Assembly (NCBI GenBank): GCA_003569185.1
Contig: BGOJ01000002.1
Span: 80,631-144,630, forward strand
Direction: 5' to 3'
Source: Candidatus Planktophila sp.
GTDB lineage: Bacteria; Actinomycetota; Actinomycetes; Nanopelagicales; Nanopelagicaceae
Length of the DNA: 64,000 bases
Part shown: piece by piece, positions 45,779 to 56,631 of the stretch
How the letters are laid out: every line of letters starts with the position of its first letter
How positions within the stretch are numbered: position 1 is the first letter of the stretch
The notes under the pieces: generated by a model
Seen by the model: only the letters and a program-made list of their open reading frames with translations
Told to the model about the DNA's origin: nothing
Databases searched by the model: none
Program-made: the position numbers and the translations under genes

Positions 45779-46830
45779 TTAATCCGTAATTTTTCAACGC
45801 AACTTTTTAATGCTTGGCAAAACTCTTTCACCATCTGCTCTGTAATATCTTTATGCAGGGTTAATCGAATATTTCCAGCTATTGGACGACCCATTGCTGC
45901 CAGCACATGGCTTGGTTGCATATCTGCTGATTTGCATGCAGAACCAGAATCAACGGCAAATCCTAAATCTTCAAGGCTTAGTAGAAGGCGATCAGCTTCA
46001 ATGCCAGAGATTGAAAATGACAAAAACTTTGATAAGCCATCAAGAGAGGATGCAATATCGAGATCCGGTATTTCTGAGTTTATAAAGTTAACAATCTGCT
46101 CCTTTAACTTAGCCCTGATATCGCTATCGGCTAAGTAACCCTCTAAAGCAACTGAGCTTGCGATCGCAAGTGGAATTGAAAACCCACCAGGCACTCTGGT
46201 GTGATCATTATGTGGCAGCGGATTTCGCCAATCCTTTTCCTGTTTTATAACTAATATGCCAAAGCCAGCAGGTCCTTGCCAGCTTGTACTATCAAATAAC
46301 GCAGTTTGATAATCAAAAGTAGGTAGGTAATCAATTCCACTTGCAGTGCAATCAGCAAAGATGGCTGCTTGGGTAACTGGATTTGATTGAAGATTTCCGC
46401 TTTCGCCATTGGCCACTTGCCAAACAAGTACATCATTAGCGGTTGCTGAAAACGCACCAATCTGGCCATTGTTATTAACCGGTAGACATTTAACCTGCCT
46501 ACCTTTGTTTTCTTCATTAGCTGCAACAGCAAAAACTCGTTGGCGATCAATACTTGAATAAAATAATTTACTGTCAGGTTTTAACAATCCAGAAATACCT
46601 AAATGAAAACCCAGATCACTCTCACCTAAAAATTCCAACTCATCGGGGCGAACTTTTAATAGCTCAGCAAATTTTTCTCGAACCTGTTGGAGCAAAATTG
46701 CTGTTTGCCTTGAATTGTGATTTAACTTATTTGGGTCAGCCCATCCTTTAGAAAAGTACTGATTTAACAAGGCCATTGCTGCAGGGTGTAGCACTCTTTC
46801 CTGCTGAAAATCGGCTGTGATGCGAACCAC
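45775..46830 (-). CDS. Cysteine desulfurase-like class V aminotransferase-fold protein lacking the PLP lysine
   Basis: A 351-residue NifS/IscS relative. The C-terminal SGSACKSADMQPSHVL keeps the catalytic-loop Cys (Cys297), but the motif that normally reads SxHKxxGPxG is DSTSWQGPAG at 180-189, with Ser183 in place of the PLP-binding Lys and Thr182 in place of His. The DNA reading there is clean and there is no frameshift nearby. It is therefore probably not a PLP cysteine desulfurase, or the lysine is supplied from elsewhere. It sits divergent from ctaC, where actinobacteria commonly carry a NifS-like gene. Confidence 0.85.
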   Translation of the reverse strand: MVRITADFQQERVLHPAAMALLNQYFSKGWADPNKLNHNSRQTAILLQQVREKFAELLKVRPDELEFLGESDLGFHLGISGLLKPDSKLFYSSIDRQRVFAVAANEENKGRQVKCLPVNNNGQIGAFSATANDVLVWQVANGESGNLQSNPVTQAAIFADCTASGIDYLPTFDYQTALFDSTSWQGPAGFGILVIKQEKDWRNPLPHNDHTRVPGGFSIPLAIASSVALEGYLADSDIRAKLKEQIVNFINSEIPDLDIASSLDGLSKFLSFSISGIEADRLLLSLEDLGFAVDSGSACKSADMQPSHVLAAMGRPIAGNIRLTLHKDITEQMVKEFCQALKSCVEKLRIN

Positions 46831-46876
46831 CTTCTACCCCCAACCGCCTGCATGCGACATTGTTATGGCAGAAGGT

Positions 46877-46882
46877 TATCCT
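46877..46882 (+). promoter_or_regulatory. -10 hexamer (TATCCT) of ctaC
   Basis: TATCCT, 7 nt before the ATG at 46890. It supports this start over the upstream TTG at 46860. Confidence 0.5.
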
Positions 46883-46889
46883 TAAGCCC

Positions 46890-47657
46890 ATGCGTATGCC
46901 TTACCGAAAATCTCTTCTCCCTTTACTGGCTTTAAGCCCACTATTGGCAGGGTGCGCCAAAGAAGATGTGCCAGGTCTTGGCTTTGAAGAGGGAATCTCA
47001 AGCGTTAATGACGCTTCATTATCGCTTTGGCAAGGTGCTTGGATTGCAGCAGGAGTAGTTGGTCTATTCACTTTAATTTTAATTTTATGGCCAGCAATTT
47101 TTCACCGCAAAAAAGATGAAAGCTTTCCAAAACAAACTCAATACAACATTCCAGTTGAGGTTGCATACACGGTAATTCCCTTCATCATTGTGGCAGTACT
47201 TTTCTATTTCACAGCACAAAGAGAATCCAGAATTGTAAAAATCTCTCCCGATGCTCAAGTTTCACACTTTATTGATGTAGTTGGTTTTCAATGGTCCTGG
47301 CAGTTTAAGTACAAGGATGCCGGTGAGTTTAAGAGTGCAATTGTTACTGGAACTCCAGCCCAACCACCAACTTTAGTTTTGCCACAAGGTGAGAAGGTTA
47401 GATTCACCCTAGATGCAAATGATGTAGTCCATGGTTTTTGGATTCCAGCTTTTATGATGCAAATGCAAAATTTGCCTGGAGTAACAAATCAGATGGAGTT
47501 CACTGCAAACAAGTTGGGTACATACCCTGGAAGATGCAACATTCTTTGCGGACGAAACCATGCTCAGATGCTTTTTACGGTAAAGGTTGTAACACCGAGT
47601 GAGTATCAAAAATACATTAATGATCTAGTCGCCGAAGAGAAAGCAGCAACTGCATGA
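46890..47657 (+). CDS. ctaC: Cytochrome c oxidase subunit II
   Basis: Electron-entry subunit of the aa3 oxidase. The lipoprotein-type signal ends LLAGC, two membrane helices follow (about 45-67 and 92-112), and the periplasmic domain carries the CuA site [14 protein letters not shown]. Starting at 46890 gives 255 residues and a clean signal peptide. It overlaps ctaD by 4 bases. First gene of ctaC-ctaD-ctaF. Confidence 0.96.
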   Translation: MRMPYRKSLLPLLALSPLLAGCAKEDVPGLGFEEGISSVNDASLSLWQGAWIAAGVVGLFTLILILWPAIFHRKKDESFPKQTQYNIPVEVAYTVIPFIIVAVLFYFTAQRESRIVKISPDAQVSHFIDVVGFQWSWQFKYKDAGEFKSAIVTGTPAQPPTLVLPQGEKVRFTLDANDVVHGFWIPAFMMQMQNLPGVTNQMEFTANKLGTYPGRCNILCGRNHAQMLFTVKVVTPSEYQKYINDLVAEEKAATA

Positions 47658-49314
47658 CCACCTACGCCCAACGTCCGGTAATTTCACCTTCACCTGCAGC
47701 GCCTGCGCCATCTTCTAAGGGCAGATTGTTAGTTAAGTGGTTAACCTCAACTGATCACAAGACAATTGGCTACCTCTATTTAATTACATCATTCGCTTGG
47801 TTCTTAATTGCTGGACTTTTAGCCCTCCTGCTTAGAGGTGAGCTTGCCCGCCCAGGAATGCAATTTTTAAGTAATGAGCAGTACAACCAAATCTTTACTA
47901 TGCATGGAACCATCATGTTGTTGATGTTTGCAACCCCATTATTTGTGGGATTTGCAAATGTGATTATGCCGTTGCAAATTGGCGCAGCAGATGTTGCCTT
48001 CCCAAGATTAAATATGCTCTCTTATTGGTTGTACTTGTTTGGTGGCACCATGGCTTTTATTGGTTTTATTACACCAGGTGGTGCAGCATCCTTTGGTTGG
48101 ACTGCGTATGCACCTCTGTCTAATTCTCAGTACTCACCTGGAATTGGTGCAGATCTTTGGTTGGTAGGACTTGCAATTGGTGGTCTGGGCACGATTCTTG
48201 GTGGCGTTAACTTTGTAACCACAATTTTAACTATGCGCGCACCAGGCATGACGATGTTTAGAATGTCTATCTTTTCTTGGAACGTACTTCTAACTTCAAT
48301 ATTAGTTTTAATCGCATTCCCACCACTTGCGGCAGCTTTTCTAGCCCTTGAATCTGATCGATTATTTGGCTCTCATATTTTTGATCCAGCAAATGGTGGT
48401 GCGATGTTGTGGCAGCATCTTTTCTGGTTCTTTGGACACCCGGAGGTGTATATCTTGGCGCTGCCATTCTTCGGAATTGCAACCGAGATTTTGCCGGTAT
48501 TTAGTCGTAAACCAATATTTGGTTACAAGGGATTAATTGCAGCAACGATCGCAATCGCGGCATTATCTGTTGCAGTTTGGGCGCACCATATGTATGCAAG
48601 CGGACAGGTACTGCTGCCGTTCTTCTCCTTTATGACATTTTTAATCGGTGTGCCAACTGGCGTTAAGTTCTTTAACTGGATTGGCACTATGTGGCGTGGC
48701 TCAGTTACATTTGAAACACCGATGTTATTTGTGATGGGCTTTTTAATTACCTTCCTTTTCGGTGGCTTAACTGGAATTATTTGGCTAGCCCACCTCTGGA
48801 TTTTGCTGTCTCTGCCTCTTACTTCGTGGTTGCACACTTCCATTACGTTTTGTTTGGCACAGTGGTGTTTTCAATGTTCGCTGGTTTTTACTTCTGGTGG
48901 CCAAAGATGACTGGCAAAATGCTTGATGAAACCCTTGGGAAGATCCATTTCTGGACTTTATTCTTTGGCTTCCATCTAACATTTTTAATTCAGCACTGGT
49001 TGGGCATTAAGGGATTTCCACGCAGATATGCGGATTACTTAGCATCTGATGGCTTCACCTTCATGAATATGGTTTCAACTGTTGGCTCTGGCTTGCTAGC
49101 ACTTTCGATGATTCCATTCTTTATGGCGGTATGGAAAACTAGAACTTCGCCAAAGGTAAGTAGCAATGATCCTTGGGGATATGGCTCATCCCTTGAATGG
49201 GTAACCTCATGTCCACCACCACGACATAACTTCACATCAATTCCAAGAATTCGATCTGAACGTCCAGCTTTTGACCTTCACTATCCACATATGGCGCAGA
49301 AGGAAAATCACTAA
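47654..49314 (+). CDS. ctaD: Cytochrome c oxidase subunit I (one frameshift)
   Basis: Catalytic haem-copper subunit with twelve helices. Haem ligand His is in [10 protein letters not shown], the CuB/crosslink region in [20 protein letters not shown] and later [11 protein letters not shown] with two haem-ligand histidines. The frame is lost at about 48787, where a T-run is one base short (GII then [15 protein letters not shown]); the corrected protein has about 553 residues. Four-base overlap with ctaC and one-base overlap with ctaF. Confidence 0.96.
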
Positions 49315-49715
49315 TGAAAACCAGTTGGTTGCTCTTTATTGGTTTATCAATCTTTTATGCAATCATGACTGTAATTTATTGGCTGCTAGGTGGCGAGCCG
49401 GTAGGAGTTACCGCAATTGCACTTAGTGGTGGCTTAGCTTTAATTATTGGTTTTTATCTTTGGTTTACATCTCGTCGATTAGGAAATGTGTTACCAGAGG
49501 ATAATTTGCAAGGAGAGATAGCTGATTCTGCTGGCGAGCTCGGGTTTTATTCACCTCACTCATGGTGGCCACTTCCAGTAGCACTTTCTGCTTGCACACT
49601 TGGTTTAGGTTTAATAATTGGTTGGTGGCTAGTACTAATTGGAGTCGGTAGCTTATTGATTTCAGTTCTCGGTTTAGTTTTGCAATACGAGCGCCCCTCA
49701 AATACTGCTCACTAA
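49314..49715 (+). CDS. ctaF: Actinobacterial cytochrome c oxidase subunit IV
   Basis: A 133-residue membrane protein with four hydrophobic helices in two hairpins (about 5-50 and 82-125), separated by GELGFYSPHSWWPL, the conserved motif of the actinobacterial oxidase subunit 4 family. It starts on the last base of the ctaD stop codon. Structural subunit of the bc1-aa3 supercomplex. Confidence 0.93.
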   Translation: MKTSWLLFIGLSIFYAIMTVIYWLLGGEPVGVTAIALSGGLALIIGFYLWFTSRRLGNVLPEDNLQGEIADSAGELGFYSPHSWWPLPVALSACTLGLGLIIGWWLVLIGVGSLLISVLGLVLQYERPSNTAH

Positions 49716-49717
49716 TT

Positions 49718-50175
49718 ATGAAGAAAGAGCGCAGATACTAGAAACTGGTATTCCGCTTTTCTTTAAAGCCCAGATTGAAATAAAGGCGCCAGCAAAAAAG
49801 ATATTTGATTTCATCTCCAATCCTGCAAACCACAGACTCATGGATGGATCTGGCATGGTTAAGGGAGTTATAAAAGGTCCATCTAAGCTTTATCTTGGCG
49901 CTAAATTTGGGATGAGAATGAAACTTGGTATTCCTTATGTGATCAAAAGCCAAGTCATTGAGTTTCAAGAAAATAAAGTAATTGCTTGGCAACATTTGTT
50001 ACACAATGTCTGGCGGTATGAATTAGTTGAGATTGATGCCAACACAACTTTGGTTACCGAAAGCTGGGATGGCCGCAAAGTTCGCTCAAAATGGTGGGTT
50101 AGTGACTCAGGTACCTGGGTGCCTAAGGCTATGGCTAAAACATTGGTCAAATTAAAAGGGCTAATGCAAGGATGA
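49718..50175 (+). CDS. SRPBCC-family protein (one frameshift at its 5' end)
   Basis: From the ATG at 49718 the frame breaks after ten bases; one added A in AAGAAAG gives a START-like protein of about 152 residues: IEIKAPAKKIFDFISNPANHRLMDG, then VIAWQHLLHNVWRYELVEID and a C-terminal helix. Ligand unknown. It begins 2 bp after ctaF and overlaps putA by 4 bases (ATGA), so it is cotranscribed with both. Confidence 0.72.
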
Positions 50176-53100
50176 ATCAACCCATCCAAACTGATTCAGC
50201 TATTGATAAGTTAGCGGTAGCAGCAGTTGAAAATGCTCGAGTCATTAATTGCTGAATCACTACCCAATCTAAAAAGGTATGACAAGGCAAGCAGAAAGCG
50301 ATTTACCCCGATTATTTAAAGATCCAAAGGCGATCTCAGTAACTGTCTCATTAACAGATGAGGTTATGCGAATCACCTCTGCAAAGGATTCAGTTCGAAT
50401 TTTAAGGAAGGCCGCTAAAGATTCCACAGTTGCTGGATTGGCTTGTTAATACTTTTGGTTTGAAACTAATCGCCTCTATCTCGAGAGTACTTCCAAAACC
50501 GGTTTTATTTGCCGTCCATACCCAAGTAAAACTCTTATCTAAAGGAATAATCTTACCCGCTGAGAGCAAAAAACTTTCTAGGCAAATTAAAAAAAGAGCA
50601 AAAAAGGAATTAGATTAAACATAAATGTTTTAGGTGAAGCTGTTTTAGGTGAAGATGAAGCGAATGAAAGATTTGAGCGGGTAATGCAGATGATGCAACG
50701 TCCTGAGGTAGATTATGTTTCCGTAAAACTCTCCTCAGTTGCTAGCCAAATCATTTCATTGGACCGCAAAGGCACATTAGAGCGAGTAAGTGAAAAACTC
50801 CGCCATATTTATCGCACCTCTATCGCTACAAATACCTTTGTTAATTTAGATATGGAGGAGTTCAGGGACCTTCGTTTAACTGTCGATGCTTTTAAGCTTG
50901 TATTAAATGAAGGTGAGTTTAAGAATCTCTATGCAGGCTTGGTACTGCAGGCTTACTTACCAGAATCCATGAAGTGTTTGCTGAACTAGTTGAATGGTCG
51001 TTAGAACGTTATAAACAATCTGGTGGTGTAGTGAAAATTAGATTAGTTAAGGGTGCTAATTTAGCGATGGAAAAGGCCGAGGCTGAATTACATGGCTGGG
51101 TTGCAGCCCCTTATCAGTCAAAAGCAGATGTTGATGCTTCCTATTCGAGATTGCTAGATACCGCACTTCGATCAGAGCATGCCAAAGCTGTGAGAATTGG
51201 TGTTGCCAGCCATAATCTTTTCCATATTGCTTTTGCTCTTGAGATTGCTAAGAAACGAAATGTAATGGATCAATTAGATCTTGAGATGCTCGAGGGTATG
51301 GCAAATCCAGAAGCTTTAGCGATTGCCAAAAGATCTATGCGAATACTTCTTTACGCACCAGTAACCCGAGCAAATGATTTTGCCTCCGCTGTTGCGTACT
51401 TGGTGAGAAGATTGGATGAAAACACAGCACCTGAAAACTATTTACGTTCATCCTTTGAAATTGGAAGCAATCCAGCGAAATTTAAAGAACAATCTGATCG
51501 TTTTCTTGCCAGCGCTTCCCAGCGCCATGACATTTCAACCAAGAGTATTCGTCATAAAAATCACAAATTCGAAATTAATGGCAGTTTTGAAAACGCACCT
51601 AATGCCGATATCACTAAATTAGATTTTCTAAACAAGCTTGATAAAGAGATCTCAGCAGTATTAAAACTTCCAATCAACGAGATTCCAATAGTTATTGATG
51701 GTAAAGAGATCTTTGATCGGACTCAAATTGAAGGAAATGATCCTGGAGACAATGCCAAGGTTTGGTATAAATACTGTGTTGCTAAATCAGGTGATATTGA
51801 TTCCGCGGTCAAAGTAGCCAAAAAAAGTGTAGAAAGCTGGAACGAAATTGGTGCAAATGTTCGGGCAGTAATTCTTAAAAGATTTGGCCAAATCGCGCAT
51901 GACCAACAGGAAGAGACGATCGCGATTATGTCTCGCGATGCTGGCAAAACAGTTTCAGAGGCTGATCCAGAGGTTTCAGAGGCGATTGATTTTGCCAATT
52001 ACTACGCACTCTCTGCTGTTTCATTGGATTTAGAAAGACAATCATCACCAGTTGGCGTCGTGGTAGTTGTTCCACCTTGGAATTTTCCATATGCAATTCC
52101 AGCAGGTGGCATATGTGCGGCATTAGCTGCAGGCAACACAGTTATCTTCAAATCAGCACCCGAAACTGTTGCCACCTCATGGCACCTAGTAAATCAATTA
52201 TGGAAAGCTGGCGTTCCAAAAAATGTACTGCAATTTGTTTCAACAGAAGATGATGAGGTTGGACAGGCACTGGTTTCTCATGAAGAGGTCAATGCAGTTA
52301 TTTTAACTGGTGGATATAGCACAGCTGTGTTGTTCTCCTCTTGGAGAAATGAGTTGAATTTATTGGCTGAGACAAGTGGTAAAAATTCGATGGTTTTGAC
52401 GGCTTGTTGCGATATTGATGTTGCAGTTAAAGATCTGGTTCAGTCAGCTTTTGGACATGCTGGGCAGAAGTGTTCTGCTGCATCTTTAGCAATTGTTGAT
52501 AAGAATATCTATGAAAATCCGAACTTTAAAAAGCAGCTAATTGATGCGGTTAAATCTTTAAAAGTAGGTGCAGGTTATAACTACTCAACTATGGTTGGGC
52601 CAATAATAAAAAGTGCGGAAAGTAATCTGCAGCGTGCTCTTACTCAATTAGATGAGGGTGAGCAGTGGCTGCTAAAACCAGAGCAATTAGATGAAGCTGG
52701 ATTGCAATGGTCACCAGGAGTTAAGACAGGTGTTAAACCTGGTTCTTGGTCTCACCTTAATGAATGGTTTGGGCCTGTCCTTGGCATTATGGTCTCACCT
52801 GATTTAGAGAGCTCAATTAAATGGCAAAATGCAACTGATTATGGATTGACTGCCGGGATTCAATCTCTAGATCCAAAAGAGTGTGAGTATTGGATTGAAA
52901 ATGTGGAGGCTGGAAATTTATATGTAAATCGTGGCGTGACAGGTGCAATTGTGAACCGACAACCATTTGGTGGCTGGCGTCGTAGTTCAGTAGGAGCAAC
53001 GGCAAAAGCTGGTGGTCCAAATTATGTTGCAACTCTTCGTAACTGGAATCAGATGAAACATTTTCTGCCAATGAAGGAGGCGGCAAATAAGTGGCTAAAA

Positions 53101-53559
53101 TCAACTGGTGAAATGGCAGTAGATCACTCAGGTCTTAGCGTTGAACAAAACATTCAAAGATATCGCAGATTCAAAAGAGGTTTTCTTGTAAGAATTGAAA
53201 GTGGAACAAGTAAAGATGAGTTAGATTTTTTAAATTGGTTAAAAATCGATCTTGGGATAATGACTCGGCTTAGCAGTGATTCACTCATTCCTGGCTTAGC
53301 TAATTTAGTAGTGGAAAGCGCTAAAGAGTTTGCACACCATGCAATGGAGTTTGACAGGGTTAGATGGCTATCAGCTGAAGTACCGCCAGTTTATGAGTTG
53401 ATGAAAAATGGCATCTCCTGTGATCGGAGGCCAATTACATCTCGGGGTGATATTGAAATCTCAAGATGGTTCTTAGAACAGAGTGTCTCCATCACTCAAC
53501 ATCGTTATGGAAATACTAATGCCGGACCCAAACCCATTTGTGAAGGTTTAAAGATTTAA
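50172..53559 (+). CDS. putA: Bifunctional proline dehydrogenase / L-glutamate-gamma-semialdehyde dehydrogenase (about five frameshifts in the first 0.85 kb)
   Basis: Oxidises proline to glutamate and passes electrons to the respiratory chain. The N-terminal dehydrogenase part is scattered over frames: MTRQAESDLPRLFKDPKAIS, INVLGEAVLGEDEANERFER, DYVSVKLSS, VKGANLAMEKAEAELHG. The aldehyde dehydrogenase part from about 51.7 kb is intact, with PPWNFPYAIPAGG, Glu in LLAETSGKN and Cys in GHAGQKCSAASL. Breaks fall near 50245, 50278, 50430, 50613 and 50970, mostly short homopolymers. Corrected length is about 1,130 residues. Real inactivation of the 5' part cannot be excluded. Confidence 0.85.
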
Positions 53560-53561
53560 AT

Positions 53562-54883
53562 TCATCGATTAATAAGTGGATCAACTAAATTCGCAATTAA
53601 GCTAGGCCGATTTGTAATTCTCTCCTCCATATCCGCGGCAACAGTTGCCTTAAAACCAGCATTAACTGCAAGGTACCTAATTGGTTCAGGCTCCCACCTT
53701 CCAATCTTTTTATCCACAAAAGGAAGATCAACGATTTTTATATTATTTATCTTTTGAGCAAGTGTTTTGGCGGCTAAAATGAAAGTGTGACGCCATCACC
53801 CACGTAGCCACCAATTGCGGCTCGGCCGGAAGTTTGATCGAAATTTAAATAGCTTTGCCACCTTCTAGTTAAAGCAACCGGCCCACCCCATCTGTATTGG
53901 AATTTAATCCCCTCTAATTGTGGAAACCAGCGAAGTGCTCTTCGCTCAAGGGCAGAGTGCATACGATTATCCACCTCACTGCGTTCAGAAAGGCGTGAGA
54001 ACAATTTATATCTAACGCCTCGTCCGCCAATTGCTAATCGATTATCACCAGTTATTTGAGCGTAGGTGATCAAATGGCATGCTTCTTGAAAAGTTGCTCG
54101 TTGCATGTTTCTCACCTGGATTAATTGATCAGAGGTTAATGGCTCGGTTGCTACCATTAATGAGTAGATCGGAATCTGTTGATTTTTCATCCATTTACGA
54201 GCCGTAAATGCCTCAGTTGCTCTGATTGATATTTCGCAATCAATATCAAAGCCATTTACCACAACTTTTTTATCAGAGATCTGATCAACCTTAGAGTTTT
54301 CAAAAATCTCAACCCCTTTATCATCCAAGTATCTCGCCAGAGCACTTGTTAATTTAAAAGGGTTTAATGCAGCGCAGTGTGGGGTAAAGAGACCACCTTT
54401 AATATTCTGAACATTTAGTAGCTGTTTAGCTTCAACTGTATTTAAGAAATTATGTTCATTATCAAGATCTTGTGAAATTCTACTTAACTGAGCATTATTT
54501 GTGGCAAATACTAAACTTCCACCTTTTGCATACTCAATCTGCCAGTTATTACTTTTTGCAATCTGACCGATTTCATCGATAGATTCTATTAAGCTCTTTC
54601 GTAAATTTTGATAAACCGCTAACCCATGTTCTTTTATCAGACGGGCACTGGAGGTTGGATACTCAGCTGACGCCCACCCACCATTTCGACCACTAGCGCC
54701 AAAGCCAACATAATCTTTTTCAAAGATAGCAATATTTAAGGAAGGTTGTATTTGCTTTAAGTGATAAGCACTCCACAATCCACTGAAACCACCACCTACT
54801 ATGGCAACATCAAAAGATTTATTTGCAGAGATAGTTTTACGGCTGACAATCTGCTCATCTCCGCGCCAGAGTGATTTGTTCAT
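53562..54883 (-). CDS. DAO-family FAD-dependent oxidoreductase, gamma-glutamylputrescine-oxidase-like (one frameshift)
   Basis: An amine-oxidising flavoprotein. FAD motif VAIVGGGFSGLWSAYHL, then GFGASGRNGGWASAE typical of the PuuB/glycine-oxidase type, and GGYVGDGVTLS near the C-terminus. The frame ends at 53774; adding one T to a T-run continues it as LAAKTLAQKINNIKIVDLPFV to a stop at 53562, for about 440 residues. The gene is convergent with putA, so both may serve amino-acid and amine catabolism. TACAAT 6 nt before the ATG. Confidence 0.85.
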
Positions 54884-54889
54884 AATGGC

Positions 54890-54895
54890 ATTGTA
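54890..54895 (-). promoter_or_regulatory. -10 hexamer (TACAAT) of the DAO-family oxidase gene
   Basis: TACAAT on the minus strand, 6 nt before the ATG; predicted leaderless promoter. Confidence 0.5.
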
Positions 54896-54927
54896 GTTAT
54901 TGACTCACAAATATTGGGATAAATGAT

Positions 54928-54956
54928 AAATCCCCACTCATGTTAAATGGGGGTTT
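54928..54956. promoter_or_regulatory. Inverted repeat upstream of the DAO-family oxidase gene
   Basis: Arms AAATCCCCA and TGGGGGTTT (one G:T wobble) around an 11-nt loop, 45-73 bp before the oxidase start. It could be an operator or a second terminator for the qcr unit; the sequence does not decide. Confidence 0.4.
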
Positions 54957-54992
54957 ACCTTGAAATGTGCCTAGAAAGAGCTTGCCACTGAC

Positions 54993-55023
54993 TAAAACAA
55001 GAATTTACTTAAGCAAATTCTTG
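54993..55023 (-). terminator. Intrinsic terminator after qcrB
   Basis: Perfect 9-bp stem CAAGAATTT / AAATTCTTG with an 8-nt loop, followed on the minus strand by TTTTAG, 16 bp after the qcrB stop. AT-rich, so moderate strength; it ends the ctaE-qcrCAB transcript. Confidence 0.7.
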
Positions 55024-55038
55024 TCAGCAATTATTTAA

Positions 55039-56631
55039 TTAGTGGTGGCCACTTTCTAATTCCTTCACCTCAGCAGCAGTTGGCTTTGCTATATTTTCAG
55101 CATTCGCCGCACTAAAGCGAGCTTGAAGTCTTGCCCGGATGCCCTTTGGATTTAGAACACCACGTGCATCTTCTTTCACTAACTCAATAGCTTTTGGTTG
55201 TTCATGTTGAGTGAGAGTGAATTTCTTTGCATCGGAGAGCTCCTCATGAATCTCGATGAACTCACCATGCGGCAGCATTACTAGACGTCCAGTCTCTTTG
55301 CCATGCAATACCAATTCACGATCTGCTCGTTGCAAAGAAAGACAAATGCGCTTGGTAATTACAAAGGCAAGTGGTGGCAAAACTATGATGCCAATTCGTG
55401 AAAACCACATAATTTGATTGATAGTTAAATCAAAATGGGTGGCAATAATGTCATTTCCACCATTAATAAGCGCTACCAACATAAATGTTAATGACATAAC
55501 GCCTAATGCGGTGCGGTTTGGCACATTGCGAGGTCGATCTAATAGGTGGTGCTCTCGTTTGTCACCAGTCATCCAGCTTTCAATAAATGGGTAGAGCGCC
55601 ATACCGGTAAAGATAATTCCAGGAAGAATTAATCCAGGAATCAAAATGTTCCAAGAGACTGTATATCCAAAAAGATAGGTTTCAATTGGGGGAGCCATAC
55701 GTACTAGTCCATCTAACCAACCCATATACCAATCCGGTTGTGAACCAGCAGAGATCTGACCGGGCGTATATGGACCGTATAACCAAATTGGATTAATAGA
55801 TGCCACTGCGCCAAGGAAAGCTGTAATTCCAAATACGATAAAGAAAAATCCGCCGGCCTTTGCCATATAAACAGGCATTAATGGATACCCAACAACATTT
55901 TTCTCAGTTCTACCAGGACCTGGGTATTGAGTGTGCTTCTGATACCAAACCAACATCAAATGCACAGTGATTAAAGCTAGGAATATTCCAGGCAATAGCA
56001 ATACGTGCACGATATAAATACGAGGGATAAATACCTCACCTGGGAATGCCCCACCAAATGCAAAGAATGAGAGATAAGTACCAACTACTGGAATTGATTG
56101 AATAATCGCATGAGCGATTCTGATACCAGTTCCTGAAAGTAAATCATCAGGTAGTGAGTAACCAAGGAAGCCTTCAACAATTCCAAGAGTTAGAAGTGCA
56201 ATTCCTAAGATCCAGTTGAACTCACGAGGCTTACGGAAAGCACCGGTAAAGAAGACGCGAAGCAGGTGAACCACGATCGCTGCCATGAAAATTAAAGCTG
56301 CCCAGTGGTGAATTTGGCGCATTAGTAGGCCACCACGAACATCAAATGAGATGTGCAATGTTGAGGCATAAGCTGCGCTCATCTCAACATCTTTTAATGG
56401 TTGATAGCTGCCTTCATAAACCACATGGCGCATTGATGGATCAAACCAGAATGTTAAGAAGGTGCCAGAGAGCAATAAAATTAAAAATGAGTAAAGTGCA
56501 ATCTCACCTAACATAAATGACCAGTGATCTGGGAAAACCTTCTGCAGGTTTTTCTTCATCCAAGCAGCAGCGCCAGTTCGCTCATCAACGTAATTAGCTA
56601 CATTGCCAGCAATTCTTTCCCGTGCACTCAT
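55039..56631 (-). CDS. qcrB: Cytochrome bc1 complex cytochrome b subunit
   Basis: Membrane core of the quinol-cytochrome c reductase, 530 residues. Haem-ligand histidines occur in LHISFDVRGG...IHHW (first pair) and AHAIIQS...IVHVLLLPG (second pair) on helices II and IV; the actinobacterial C-terminal cytoplasmic extension is rich in charged residues. Overlaps qcrA by 4 bases. Last gene of ctaE-qcrC-qcrA-qcrB. Confidence 0.96.
   Translation of the reverse strand: MSARERIAGNVANYVDERTGAAAWMKKNLQKVFPDHWSFMLGEIALYSFLILLLSGTFLTFWFDPSMRHVVYEGSYQPLKDVEMSAAYASTLHISFDVRGGLLMRQIHHWAALIFMAAIVVHLLRVFFTGAFRKPREFNWILGIALLTLGIVEGFLGYSLPDDLLSGTGIRIAHAIIQSIPVVGTYLSFFAFGGAFPGEVFIPRIYIVHVLLLPGIFLALITVHLMLVWYQKHTQYPGPGRTEKNVVGYPLMPVYMAKAGGFFFIVFGITAFLGAVASINPIWLYGPYTPGQISAGSQPDWYMGWLDGLVRMAPPIETYLFGYTVSWNILIPGLILPGIIFTGMALYPFIESWMTGDKREHHLLDRPRNVPNRTALGVMSLTFMLVALINGGNDIIATHFDLTINQIMWFSRIGIIVLPPLAFVITKRICLSLQRADRELVLHGKETGRLVMLPHGEFIEIHEELSDAKKFTLTQHEQPKAIELVKEDARGVLNPKGIRARLQARFSAANAENIAKPTAAEVKELESGHH

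Noticed and set aside
50624..50660. Tandem repeat GTTTTAGGTGAAG within putA
   Set aside because: It encodes the conserved PutA sequence VLGEAVLGE, so the repeat is protein-driven.
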